A stretch of 38,706 nt of DNA from the IMG/VR virus record IMGVR_UViG_3300042287_000546, positions 1-38,706 of that record. One strand, 5' to 3'. Shown here one piece after another: positions 30,813 to 38,706 of this stretch. A program made the position numbers and the translations under genes. The number at the start of each line of letters is the position of its first letter. Within the stretch, counting starts at the first letter, position 1. Source of the DNA: a virus. The notes beneath the pieces are model-generated. The model saw only the letters and a program-made list of their open reading frames with translations. It was not told where the DNA came from and did no database searches.

Positions 30813-31567
30813 TATTTCGCTCCTTTAGCTTCTGCCAACCGTTGCATGAGTTCTGCACGTATGCCGGCACGTAGTTGTTCTTTGCTTTCATAAGCGCCAG
30901 CTGCCATAGGGTTGTCACCACGATATGGTTTGCCACTGAAACTTTTCTTTGGTCTGTTTAGATCATCACCTTTGTTCATCACATCGGCAACGGTCTTGTA
31001 GCCTGGCTCACTATCATCCACACTGTTGCCGAACGCTTCGTCTTTTTCTTTTTTCTCTGCGTCATGGTCATCCATGTCGTGATCGCCGTCGTCATCTCGA
31101 TCTAGAGTTTTGATCAAAGGCTTTTCGTCTGCATGATCTTTTTCATGTGCATCTAGATCTCCGCTGTCGTCATAGTCGCTGTCCATTTCTCCGCCTGGCA
31201 TGTCATCATTGTCCGAGTCTAGATCAGGCAACATCTTTAACGGACCTTTGTCTAGATCTCCAAGACCACCTAGTGGAGGCATTCCCATAGGTTTGTCCAT
31301 AGGCTCAATACTAATGCTTGGTGGCATCGTCGGTTTATCCATGCTGGGATTCACCTTGGTGACCAGTTTCATCAATGACTCGATGTTGTCCATGCCTTGA
31401 GCATTTAGATTGATGCTCATTGTAGGTGGCGGTGTGTCTGGCTTTGGCGAAGTCATGCTCATTGGCGAAGACATAGGCGGTGCCATTGGCGCATCCATGC
31501 CGCAACCTCCTTCATTGGTAGGTTGATCTAATTCACGCATGCGTGCCATTAATTGATTGAAATCCAT
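30812..31567 (-). CDS. Acidic, low-complexity phage protein
   Basis: 251 residues. The first 70 residues are Met/Pro-rich (MAPPMSSPMSM...). The middle (about 120-175) is extremely acidic, with DSDNDDMPGGEMDSDYDDSG and DRDDDGDHDMDDHD; the latter has the D-x-D-x-D-G spacing of calcium-binding loops. The C-terminus is a short ordered helix (KEQLRAGIRAELMQRLAEAK). The N-terminus MDFNQLMARMRELDQP is also ordered. Such a bipartite acidic protein could act in capsid assembly as a core or scaffold-like part, but this is a guess. GGGAG precedes the ATG. Confidence 0.6.
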   Translation of the reverse strand: MDFNQLMARMRELDQPTNEGGCGMDAPMAPPMSSPMSMTSPKPDTPPPTMSINLNAQGMDNIESLMKLVTKVNPSMDKPTMPPSISIEPMDKPMGMPPLGGLGDLDKGPLKMLPDLDSDNDDMPGGEMDSDYDDSGDLDAHEKDHADEKPLIKTLDRDDDGDHDMDDHDAEKKEKDEAFGNSVDDSEPGYKTVADVMNKGDDLNRPKKSFSGKPYRGDNPMAAGAYESKEQLRAGIRAELMQRLAEAKGAK

Positions 31568-31570
31568 GTA

Positions 31571-32137
31571 TTAACTCCCTAAGGCGCTTCGAGCACCTGC
31601 TTTGTCTTGTTTGCCCTTGGGCAGTTTGTATTCTACGTTGATGCCATCCTTCTTGCGATCTTTGGCAGCTTTGTTCAAATCTTTTAAGAAACTCTTGTTG
31701 AAATCATCACCAAAATAGTCTTTGTGTTTGATTTTTCCTGTGCCTTTTTCCATGTCCTGTTCATCTAACAGTGCATCTCCTGTAGGCTCATTGTCCATAA
31801 ACAGCTGATCTATTTCTGTAGGTTCATTGCTACCACGCACACGGAAACAGTCTTCGGTGATGCCAGATCCTTTGATCATGTCAGTGATTTCCGGAGGAGT
31901 TACTGGGTATTCTGTAACCACTTCGAATACAGTGACTTCCATGTTGGACTTGCCAGGAAAATCTAACGGAAACTTTTGTATAGGTGTTGTGCTCATCTTT
32001 TCAAAGGTTACCACCTTGCAGCGTTCTAGCTTGGTCTTGAGACTTTCCTGAAAATTCTCAGGAATTTCGCCAGCAACCTTAACCTTGAAGCTGTAGATTT
32101 TTTTGTTTTCAGTGAGATATTCTTTAAAAGTTTTCAT
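31571..32137 (-). CDS. Conserved phage protein of unknown function
   Basis: 188 residues. MKTFKEYLTENKK is a typical opening of small T4-like virion or accessory proteins. The core KIYSFKVKVAGEIPENFQES and PIQKFPLDFPGKSNMEVTVF looks like a ferredoxin-like alpha/beta fold, followed by TEYPVTPPEITDMI. The C-terminal third is charged and probably disordered. I recall similar proteins in T4-like cyanophages, function unknown. It has a leaderless late promoter and is followed at once by the acidic protein gene. Confidence 0.6.
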   Translation of the reverse strand: MKTFKEYLTENKKIYSFKVKVAGEIPENFQESLKTKLERCKVVTFEKMSTTPIQKFPLDFPGKSNMEVTVFEVVTEYPVTPPEITDMIKGSGITEDCFRVRGSNEPTEIDQLFMDNEPTGDALLDEQDMEKGTGKIKHKDYFGDDFNKSFLKDLNKAAKDRKKDGINVEYKLPKGKQDKAGARSALGS

Positions 32138-32150
32138 ACTTGTATTTATG
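32138..32150 (-). promoter_or_regulatory. Leaderless late promoter for 31571-32137
   Basis: CATAAATA (32150-32143), CAAGT, ATG at 32137. The element overlaps the gp16 stop codon at 32146-32148. Confidence 0.65.
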
Positions 32151-32622
32151 CTTTTCCGCTTAATTTTTTCAGTAGCTCATTGCGGTCTGTGATCACATAT
32201 GCTGCACCGTTGATCACTCCGTCCTGTTCATTGCCTGCGTCATTGTCTATTTTCAGCTTCTTCAGTTGTAGATCTACGCTTTTGAGTTTTTTATCTATTT
32301 TGTTGGTTTTAGCAGTAATAGCATTGCCCATCATGCTGGCAGCTACTTCGAATATACGACCAGCATAACGAACTTCTACGTTCATGCCTAGGTCCATGAG
32401 ATCATCATAGGCAGCTTCTGCTTTTTTTGCCAGTTCATCCAGTTCTCGATCATCCAGCTCATCTAATTCTTTGATCTGCGGCAGGCCTCTGGTGATTTCT
32501 GCTACTCTACGATAGCTGTCATCTAGACTCTGCACCTGTTCATGCGTAGGTGCTTCGACTGGCGCTTCCGCTAGAGATTCGGTGGTTTCGAGATTCAACA
32601 ATTCTTCAAGTCTTTTGGTCAT
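32146..32622 (-). CDS. 16: Terminase small subunit gp16
   Basis: 158 residues. It recognises DNA and regulates the gp17 motor. Characteristic segments are EITRGLPQIKELDELDDREL, then AEAAYDDLMDLGMNVEVRYA and GRIFEVAASMMGNAITAKT, with a central coiled coil and C-terminal helix KIDKKLKSVDLQLKKLKID, matching the gp16 of aquatic T4-like phages as I know it. No strong ribosome-binding site; the start lies seven bases after the gp4-like stop. It is separated from gp17 by three genes, whereas in T4 the two are adjacent. Confidence 0.85.
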   Translation of the reverse strand: MTKRLEELLNLETTESLAEAPVEAPTHEQVQSLDDSYRRVAEITRGLPQIKELDELDDRELDELAKKAEAAYDDLMDLGMNVEVRYAGRIFEVAASMMGNAITAKTNKIDKKLKSVDLQLKKLKIDNDAGNEQDGVINGAAYVITDRNELLKKLSGKA

Positions 32623-32629
32623 ATCGTAC

Positions 32630-33070
32630 TTATCTTCGTTTTGTGCCCTGATGGAAAATGTCTGTTTCGTTAATCACACGAAACTTGATGTTCTGTTGTT
32701 TGCACCAAGCATTAGCAGCTTCCCATTTGGCCATATTTTTTACATACTGCTGTTGATTGTATTGACTCTTACCCACAGCTTCTCTGAAGGTGTGATTAGA
32801 AGGTTTTACCTCCACAACTTCTGCGTGTTTAGTACCGTTCTTATCTTGATATACAATAAAGAAATCTGGCACATATATGGTACTGCGACCAGTTAATGGA
32901 TCTCTATAAGGTATCTTGATGCTTTCGCTAGCCCAATTCTGTACGCCTGGATGTTCATCTAGCATTCTCATGAACACAAACTCCCACGAGCTACGAGCCA
33001 ATGGAGTTTTTAATCCCACATATTTGGCAGGATTTTTCATTTCAAATCGACCTTGTGCGAATTTGCCCAT
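32630..33070 (-). CDS. Head completion protein, gp4-like (TnsA-type nuclease fold)
   Basis: 146 residues. T4 gp4 (50/65) closes filled heads before tail joining. The match is the block NPAKYVGLKTPLARSSWEFV, then DEHPGVQNWASESIKIPYRD and YVPDFFIVYQDK, then HAEVVEVKPSN. The Glu-x..Asp-Phe..Glu-x-Lys arrangement (WASE, PDFF, VEVK) is the restriction-endonuclease catalytic pattern E..D..ExK found in TnsA-like proteins, so nuclease activity is possible. The ATG overlaps the previous stop (TAATG). Confidence 0.8.
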   Translation of the reverse strand: MGKFAQGRFEMKNPAKYVGLKTPLARSSWEFVFMRMLDEHPGVQNWASESIKIPYRDPLTGRSTIYVPDFFIVYQDKNGTKHAEVVEVKPSNHTFREAVGKSQYNQQQYVKNMAKWEAANAWCKQQNIKFRVINETDIFHQGTKRR

Positions 33071-33435
33071 TATGCAGCTATGTTTCTAGTCTGATTAGGT
33101 TTAATATCTGCAGTTCTGAAACCTAAAAGGCTGGTAGGTACTCGATTGTTGTTTAGTATCTCACCCACTAATTGGCTTAGGGTGTTTTTGTTCAATCCTG
33201 TAAGTGTGTCTAAGATCTGTGAAATGGGTGTAGAATCAATTTTTGCCTGTCGTAACAGAGTCATAGCCACGGTAGCTGCTGCATCCGAATCAAAGCCTGC
33301 ACCGGTAAAAAAACTCACAGCGGCCGTGACGTCGTTGGCTGCGAACTCTAGTGCAGCTTCGCCGTAGGTATCAAAATACAGCTTGGTGCCTGCAGCACTA
33401 TCTTGGATTTCAAATGAGGGTAGATTAGTTGCCAT
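33070..33435 (-). CDS. Conserved T4-like phage protein
   Basis: 121 residues. MATNLPSFEIQDS, then VTAAVSFFTGAGFDSDAAAT, then LLRQAKIDSTPISQILDTL and LVGEILNNNRVPTSLLGFR. I recall this arrangement from small proteins next to the gp54-like protein and head completion protein in T4-like cyanophages; function unknown. CAGGAAAC lies upstream of the ATG. Its helical middle and position point to a virion assembly role, which is inference. Confidence 0.65.
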   Translation of the reverse strand: MATNLPSFEIQDSAAGTKLYFDTYGEAALEFAANDVTAAVSFFTGAGFDSDAAATVAMTLLRQAKIDSTPISQILDTLTGLNKNTLSQLVGEILNNNRVPTSLLGFRTADIKPNQTRNIAA

Positions 33436-33436
33436 A

Positions 33437-34540
33437 TTACGCTACGTTTCCTGGATCAGAAGGAAAATCTCCTACTAATGGTCTTTGGGTCGCTGAGGTA
33501 GAAGGTGAACGATTAGCACTTTTAGGAAACACAGCTCCTACTACTCCACCTACGGTGCTGATAGCTGAGGAAATATTACCCGGATTGCTGAGTATATTAA
33601 TAGCTTCAGATTTTAATTGGGCCGATGATAATGACTTGATATTTTTATAAGTGTTGATTGACGCTATCGCTGTGCTGAGAAATCCACCCGGACTGTCGAA
33701 GGCTGCGCCTGATCCTAGATTACCAAATATCTGTTCAAGGCCATCTAATACCCCACCTTCTCCGGTAAGTGTAGCAACACCACCGCCTGCTACTGATATA
33801 GGACTTGGTACTGAATCATAGTGCAGTGTTGCAAATCCTTTGGGACTATTATAGGCTACCTGACCTGCTGAATATTTCACTGATTCATACTCTAAAGTCA
33901 TTGTGCTTTCTGCGAATTCGCTAGCAGAGTAATCCATGTTGCCATGGCTCCAAGTTTTAATTTTCGGATTAATCAATGTATAGCCCAGAAATCTTCTACG
34001 AGCCATGGTATAGATACTAACTGATTTGAAAAATCCAGCGGTAACGTCGTTGTCCATACCATATCGAAAATTATCTTTTGGTGTATCAGCTGCACGATAT
34101 TTGGTTTCAGAGTAAGCTGATTCTGGAAGTTGTCTATCGGCAATATAATATCCATAGTACACAGCCCACATGGCACTGATAACTCCGGTAGCATCGTCAT
34201 GCATGGTGATGTTTACTGGTTCGTAATTGAAATTTTTATAGATTATTTTTTTTCTATTGTACTGGTTTTTTACCACACTATCAAAATTATATTTGGGCAG
34301 TTCTGCAGTTTTTACAAGTAACCCAACTTCATCGTGATGTTTATTAGAAAATGCTGGAACTCGCATCACATTTTTGTCTATCTCAAATCTTACATAGTAG
34401 TTGAACTTGGTGCGAGGAGCCAGCCGCATGTTGCCATCTATGAACAGCTTAGTGGCGTGACGCCAGTTTGCGCTCTGTCCTTTGGGAGTCAATAAGCCTT
34501 CGCCGACACCAGTGAGAAATCGTGTGAAATAGTTTGCCAT
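33437..34540 (-). CDS. Baseplate/tail-tube initiator, gp54-like
   Basis: 367 residues. MANYFTRFLTGVGEGLLTPK opens it, followed by a tail-tube-like core: FNYYVRFEIDKNVMRVPAF, then EVGLLVKTAELPKYNFDSVV and NQYNRKKIIYKNFNYEPVNI, then TMHDDATGVISAMWAVYYGYY. The 'LP.....V..QYNRK' and 'HDD' patterns also occur in the gp19 tube protein and in gp54, whose fold is tube-derived. The C-terminal 130 residues are Gly/Ser/Ala-rich (SVAGGGVATLTGEGG). T4 gp54 is 320 residues and starts tube assembly on the baseplate. Leaderless late promoter. The distinction between gp54 and another tube-like protein is inference. Confidence 0.65.
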   Translation of the reverse strand: MANYFTRFLTGVGEGLLTPKGQSANWRHATKLFIDGNMRLAPRTKFNYYVRFEIDKNVMRVPAFSNKHHDEVGLLVKTAELPKYNFDSVVKNQYNRKKIIYKNFNYEPVNITMHDDATGVISAMWAVYYGYYIADRQLPESAYSETKYRAADTPKDNFRYGMDNDVTAGFFKSVSIYTMARRRFLGYTLINPKIKTWSHGNMDYSASEFAESTMTLEYESVKYSAGQVAYNSPKGFATLHYDSVPSPISVAGGGVATLTGEGGVLDGLEQIFGNLGSGAAFDSPGGFLSTAIASINTYKNIKSLSSAQLKSEAINILSNPGNISSAISTVGGVVGAVFPKSANRSPSTSATQRPLVGDFPSDPGNVA

Positions 34541-34553
34541 ACAAATATTTATG
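34541..34553 (-). promoter_or_regulatory. Leaderless late promoter for the gp54-like gene
   Basis: CATAAATA (34553-34546), TTTGT, ATG at 34540. It follows the gp19 terminator. Confidence 0.65.
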
Positions 34554-34554
34554 T

Positions 34555-34585
34555 CACAAAAAAAGCTCGAAATAATCGAGCTTTT
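34555..34585 (-). terminator. Rho-independent terminator after gp19
   Basis: AAAAGCTCGA (34561-34570) pairs with TCGAGCTTTT (34576-34585) around five bases. Minus-strand RNA continues in a run of U's. Ends the sheath-tube transcript. Confidence 0.9.
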
Positions 34586-34601
34586 CTTGATACAGGGTTA
34601 A

Positions 34602-35252
34602 TTATCCCTGTGCTGTTGAAGCGCCTGTTACGGCTGCACCTAAAGTACGTCCTACTGCTGCACCAATACCACCAATTGGGCTGGTAGCTGCTGCACCTGC
34701 TGCAAACTGTGATAGATTGTCGTAGGCGATAGTCAGTGCCACTGTCATGTGTTCATTGGTTGAATAGTTGGCATCGCCGTAGTCTGCGTTCTGCACGAAA
34801 CATCCATAGAGTTCAAATGTTTCTAGAGTTTCTGGAACTAGTGTACCGTTACCACCGTCTAGGACTTCTATGCGTGTGGTAAACTTGTAGTCAATACCTG
34901 AACGAGCGGATGCCTGTTCCATGAAATCATATTGTTTCTGGATCTGTTGTCCCACAAGTTTTTGTACTTGACCGCTGGCATCATCACGTAAGGTCAATGT
35001 AATATTTTCCAGGGTGTATCTGCCAGCCAGTTTGACTTTGGAGTTATAGACATCTAGTGTCATTTCTTCAAATGACACTTTGGGTCTGGTCACGTCCTGT
35101 ACCTGCTTGGTAAGTTCTGTGGCAGCGGCAACTCCAAAACCTAATAGTGTTACTCTAAAGCGATATTTTAATTTAGGCATCAACAACACCTGGGTGCTGC
35201 CAGCTGCATTGGTTGTTGGGATACCTAAATTATTCAGTGATGTAATTGCCAT
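34602..35252 (-). CDS. 19: Tail tube protein gp19
   Basis: 216 residues; forms the inner tube of the contractile tail. The tube core reads LKYRFRVTLLGFGVA, then VQDVTRPKVSFEEMTLDVYN, then KLAGRYTLENITLTLRDDAS and QVQKLVGQQIQKQYDF, which matches gp19 family patterns (strand, 'RP', 'YNS', 'DD'). C-terminus is Ala/Gly-rich. T4 gp19 is 163 residues, so this copy has about 50 extra residues at its end. AGGAG precedes the ATG, and it lies three bases after the sheath stop. Confidence 0.9.
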   Translation of the reverse strand: MAITSLNNLGIPTTNAAGSTQVLLMPKLKYRFRVTLLGFGVAAATELTKQVQDVTRPKVSFEEMTLDVYNSKVKLAGRYTLENITLTLRDDASGQVQKLVGQQIQKQYDFMEQASARSGIDYKFTTRIEVLDGGNGTLVPETLETFELYGCFVQNADYGDANYSTNEHMTVALTIAYDNLSQFAAGAAATSPIGGIGAAVGRTLGAAVTGASTAQG

Positions 35253-35254
35253 TT

Positions 35255-38200
35255 TTAAATTTCTCCTGTGTTCTTGACACGTAACGGAATGTAAATGAAC
35301 TCAATAGCCTTCACAGGTTCAATTGCAATATCAACATACAATTCGTTGCGATCTATCCTTGACGGTGTGTTGTTACTTTCGTCACAGACAACCGCAAAGT
35401 CGTAGAGTGCTCTTAGTCCTACTAGTTCTAACAACAGACTTTCTACAGCTTGTTTGATTTCATCACGTGTGATTTTGTCATTAGGTTCAAAGATATACGG
35501 ACGAGCCAACTTGTTCAATTGACTACGTAGATATACCACTAAACGTGCTACGTTGATACGATCTAGTGCCGACGCATTTCTTGCACGAGTCTTTTGACCA
35601 TGTGCCACTAATCCTATTCCGTTGAAGAATGGAATTGGATTAACTTTTAGATCATACAAAGTATCCCGCTGTCCTTCATTTAGCGCAACTGTTTGGAACT
35701 CGCCTGTGGCAGCATCAATATAACCCACTGCTGTGGCATTAGTGATTCCACCTCGACGTGTTCCTGCCGGAGCAAACCATGGGAAGCTGACATTGTCACT
35801 GAGTGTGATAGTCTTCAACATCATATGGCTGGCTGGAACTACTGCAGGTGACCCAGCGAGGTCAGTGGTAAATCCGTTTGGATAGTAAACTGCACAGTAC
35901 TCATCATAAGTTACGATACCATCATCACCGTTGTCAGTGACTAGATTAGCATTGGTACCCCATGTGGTCAATGATGTAGCATCTGAAGCCAAACGCAACG
36001 GAGTGTCGCCTACCACAAACGCAGTAACACCGCGATCTATATTTAGGTTCACTAGATTGCTTAACAGTTCTGGATAACCAGGAGCAGCTATAATATTGAA
36101 GTTACGACGTTCTTCGTCACGTATCTCTTGGCTAGTGTCAACCACACTCTTCAAGGCCTGTGTTACAACCTTGCGCTGTGCTTTGCGACCAAATGATCCC
36201 GAACCATCTTCATTGTTACCTGACGCTGTGGTCCAACGATCGGTCCAATATGTTTCCATGCTTTCACCGCTTTGGAATGCTGAACCTGCGAGAGTCGCTG
36301 TGCCAGTTCTTGGATTGTCAGCAGTGGTATCAATGTAACTGTTTTGATACTGTTTGACGTTGCCACCACTTCTGCGTAGGTTCCATAGCAACATACCTTT
36401 GGGATATAATGCAGGATCCGGAGCATCTGGATCTAAGAAGTTGTTGGTAATTAGATCTTCTATGGTGCTGGCCACTGTTGAAGTACCTGCGGTATTCCAA
36501 CGTGCATCTGCAAACAACACACCTTCTTCTGTGGTTTGATCTGCTTTGTCTACCAATTCCCAACGCTGTGCAAGATCAGCTATGTCACTTAGATTAGTGT
36601 TGTATCTGTAAATGGTTGGATAATTTTCAAGGTCTGCTGTGCTGATCCAAATATCGCCGTTGGCTGTGATGCCGCTCTTGTACGGATTTGAAGCTGCAAC
36701 TATAGGCAGATAGCCATTTCTTAATGTTGCTGTAGCTGCCTCATAGTAAGGTGCTGTGGAATGACGATATCCTACCCAGGTGTTGCCGTTGTGTACCATT
36801 AGATCTACTTCTGAAAAATTAGGATTGTACCATAACTGTCCGTCTTGTGGTTCGTTTAATGGTGCATCACCAGAAGCAGCAAATCTCGGATCTGTGGCTG
36901 CTAGAGGCTTCCAACCAGATGCTAAGTATCCGCCTACTGCAGATTGTGCTGCGTAGAAGTTTTCTGTACCTGCCAAGGTATCTATGTTGTAGGCAGTGAA
37001 CATATTAGCAACTGCAGTGCCAGAACTATCTGCTAGCCTAAAATCACCACCTAGTGTATGACTGATAACAACTCTATTCGACGTGGCACTGACTTCTGTC
37101 ACTGAAGCCACAATGTTTGTGAATCCTGCTGCGTTGATAGCTGCTGCTATAAGATCTGCATCTGCACTGGTACCTACAGCGGTAAATGAAATGTTTTTAG
37201 CTGTGTCTAGTGCCAGCGTGGTCTTTAATGATTCGCTGATAGTAAATGTTTTAGCACCTGCTGAAATCGTACCGGCTTTGATAATGTTACTAGTAATGCT
37301 GGTAGCTGCGCCAACACCAATGTTTCTACGCCACAGTCTAAATGTCGCTGTGGTAGGAGTCGTATCAAATCCTGATGTTTCCTTGGCATTAGCCTGTGTG
37401 AACAACGCATCTTCTGCAATGCCTGCGCCGCCGCCGCTGCGATCTAGATAATATAGAGCTGCTGCAGTGTCGTCATATATTGGTGCTTCGTAGCTGACCC
37501 ACGATAGTGTAGCTGAACTCCAACGCTTGGCTCTCCAACGAGCACCATTGTTAGGTTCTGTGGTTTTGATCCATACGCTGCCTGAGGCTGCGCCGCCAAC
37601 AGTATCTGTGTTTTCACTACGTTTGTAGCTAGGTATAGATGTATGAGGCTGCTGTGCTAGACGTGGGCTTAGATATACGCCTGCTGTGATACCTAGTGCG
37701 CTGAGAGCCGTGGTTCCGTCCTCAAGTAAAACACGACCGTCTGGGCCTGATGAATCACTAGGAGTGCCATCAGCTGCTGAACGACCATCGGAATAGATAT
37801 ACAATCTGCCACTAATAGCCTGTGCGGTAACGCCTTGAATATTTGCAGCATTGATAGCTGTAGCTATTGCACCAGTTGTTCCTGAACCACTGATTAGACT
37901 ATTGTTGACATAAAAATTGTAGCTGACTGAACCACTTACTGCTGTACCGCTAACCACTGGCCAGCTAGCCGACCATTCGTTAGAACCTACTAGTACCCAT
38001 TCGCCTGCATCGACAGCAGTTCCACCACCGCCAATACCGCCGTTACCTGCTGATTTGTAATAGATCCTTGCATATTCTTCTTCTGCACCAAATGAAGTGT
38101 CACCTTCTACTGTGCGGAAAACCACAGCATAGTCGCCGATCTGACCTACCGCTGCTTTAGGCGCATTGCCATCGATCTTCGATGGAAAGTCTGCGTCTGT

Positions 38201-38706
38201 TAATACTAGTGGAACTTTGTATGTGAATTTTTGTCCGCCTGCTACTGTGGCAGCAGCACCGTTCCATTCTTGAATACCCCAGGTTGTGGCCTGTGTATCA
38301 ATCCACCACTGGCCGTTCGTGGGATTCGCTCCCGGGGCGTCAGTCTGTGCTTCTAGTTCATCTAGATCAATATCTGCTCTTACAATAAAAGCAGCGTTGC
38401 TTACACCTAATAAACTGTAGGCTGTAAGCAGTCCGTATTCGTTGCGCTCTGAACCATGTACAGGAGTAGCACTGGCTGTTTTCTCAAAGAATGGAACACC
38501 AAATGTTTCTGTTAGTTCTCGCTGGCTGGTTATCTTAAAGGCCTTGCCAGCATTGGCCGCTGTGGTACCTAATGCAGTGCCTGTGCCTGCACCATTGGTT
38601 TTATCTTGCGCTGTTGCTACTACGATAAGAGGTGTAGTACCAGGTTCTGCTGGTGTATAAAAACTCTCGTCGATTACCGTAACTTGTACGCCTGGTGATT
38701 GTAGTG
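35255..38706 (-). CDS. 18: Tail sheath protein gp18 (5' end cut by right edge)
   Basis: About 1150 residues are visible; only a few N-terminal codons are missing, because the frame runs open to the edge and begins ...LQSPGVQVTVIDESFYTP, the N-terminal sheath motif. The commonly found internal GTG start at 38125 is not the real start. The C-terminus (GIGLVAHGQKTRARNASALD, then INVARLVVYLRSQLNKLARP and FIYIPLRVKNTGEI) is the conserved sheath handle domain. T4 gp18 is 659 residues, so this sheath carries roughly 450 extra residues, mostly in the middle; two of these stretches look alike (see findings). It is coupled to gp19. Confidence 0.92.
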   Translation of the reverse strand, partial: LQSPGVQVTVIDESFYTPAEPGTTPLIVVATAQDKTNGAGTGTALGTTAANAGKAFKITSQRELTETFGVPFFEKTASATPVHGSERNEYGLLTAYSLLGVSNAAFIVRADIDLDELEAQTDAPGANPTNGQWWIDTQATTWGIQEWNGAAATVAGGQKFTYKVPLVLTDADFPSKIDGNAPKAAVGQIGDYAVVFRTVEGDTSFGAEEEYARIYYKSAGNGGIGGGGTAVDAGEWVLVGSNEWSASWPVVSGTAVSGSVSYNFYVNNSLISGSGTTGAIATAINAANIQGVTAQAISGRLYIYSDGRSAADGTPSDSSGPDGRVLLEDGTTALSALGITAGVYLSPRLAQQPHTSIPSYKRSENTDTVGGAASGSVWIKTTEPNNGARWRAKRWSSATLSWVSYEAPIYDDTAAALYYLDRSGGGAGIAEDALFTQANAKETSGFDTTPTTATFRLWRRNIGVGAATSITSNIIKAGTISAGAKTFTISESLKTTLALDTAKNISFTAVGTSADADLIAAAINAAGFTNIVASVTEVSATSNRVVISHTLGGDFRLADSSGTAVANMFTAYNIDTLAGTENFYAAQSAVGGYLASGWKPLAATDPRFAASGDAPLNEPQDGQLWYNPNFSEVDLMVHNGNTWVGYRHSTAPYYEAATATLRNGYLPIVAASNPYKSGITANGDIWISTADLENYPTIYRYNTNLSDIADLAQRWELVDKADQTTEEGVLFADARWNTAGTSTVASTIEDLITNNFLDPDAPDPALYPKGMLLWNLRRSGGNVKQYQNSYIDTTADNPRTGTATLAGSAFQSGESMETYWTDRWTTASGNNEDGSGSFGRKAQRKVVTQALKSVVDTSQEIRDEERRNFNIIAAPGYPELLSNLVNLNIDRGVTAFVVGDTPLRLASDATSLTTWGTNANLVTDNGDDGIVTYDEYCAVYYPNGFTTDLAGSPAVVPASHMMLKTITLSDNVSFPWFAPAGTRRGGITNATAVGYIDAATGEFQTVALNEGQRDTLYDLKVNPIPFFNGIGLVAHGQKTRARNASALDRINVARLVVYLRSQLNKLARPYIFEPNDKITRDEIKQAVESLLLELVGLRALYDFAVVCDESNNTPSRIDRNELYVDIAIEPVKAIEFIYIPLRVKNTGEI

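Noticed and set aside
37083-37451. 122-residue plus-strand ORF in the sheath region
   Set aside because: Opposite strand of the sheath gene with no start signal; a composition shadow.
34602-38706. Temperate-phage functions near the tail genes
   Set aside because: No integrase, repressor or attachment-like repeat seen; the gene set is that of a lytic T4-like phage.
1-38706. tRNA genes, CRISPR arrays and insertion sequences
   Set aside because: I saw no cloverleaf-like stretch in the few short gaps between genes, no regular repeat-spacer pattern and no transposase; coding density leaves little room.

Overview
This window is a stretch of a T4-like myovirus genome (a contractile-tailed phage, strictly lytic by gene content). 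The evidence is an unbroken T4 core gene set recognised from the translations: tail sheath gp18, tail tube gp19, a gp54-like tail-tube initiator, gp4-like head completion protein, terminase gp16 and gp17, gp32, UvsX, UvsY, UvsW, clamp-loader gp62 and a gp61-type primase. Several small conserved proteins resemble those of aquatic T4-like phages. The host is probably a betaproteobacterium: a short signal-peptide protein with an Ala/Lys/Pro repeat tail (26074-26280) has the look of proteins common in that class. That is inference only.

Layout, read in the main direction of transcription (right to left, minus strand). (1) 38706-30111: virion and packaging genes (gp18, gp19, terminator, gp54-like, two small genes, gp4-like, gp16, three unknown genes, terminator). 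(2) 30052-26415: terminase large subunit and a 679-residue unknown protein, then a terminator. (3) 26280-22956: periplasmic AK-rich protein, a small broken or frameshifted ORF, terminator, gp32, UvsX, a 75-residue protein, UvsY. (4) 22959-14223: a glycan island with an epimerase, a nucleotidyltransferase-cupin fusion, glycosyltransferases, a TylF-like methyltransferase, and five paralogues of a capsule-type glycosyltransferase family. Two plus-strand genes (15092-16320) lie inside it. (5) 14191-10419: an unknown protein, UvsW, an FkbM methyltransferase and a conserved unknown. (6) 10386-5675: a second sugar operon with cupin, methyltransferases, hexapeptide acyltransferase, Gfo/Idh oxidoreductase, DegT aminotransferase and a GT-like protein. 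(7) 5673-1: gp62, small conserved proteins, a zinc-finger protein, a miniature DNA polymerase III alpha-like protein, an FkbM-type protein, a glycosyltransferase, a plus-strand unknown, a virion protein and the primase (cut by the left edge).

Genes are tightly packed. ATGA stop/start overlaps are the rule, so most are translationally coupled. The sugar genes could together build, modify and transfer an amino sugar, used either on phage particles or on host surface glycan.

The most striking signal is in the promoters. Five T4-type late promoters (NNTAAATA) sit exactly five bases before an ATG. Two near-perfect sigma-70 promoters (17-bp spacer) sit exactly six bases before an ATG. Both spacings put the predicted transcription start on the A of the start codon, so this phage appears to make leaderless mRNAs for at least seven genes. 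No tRNA, CRISPR array, insertion sequence or integrase was seen, and there is no gene-free stretch longer than 300 bases.
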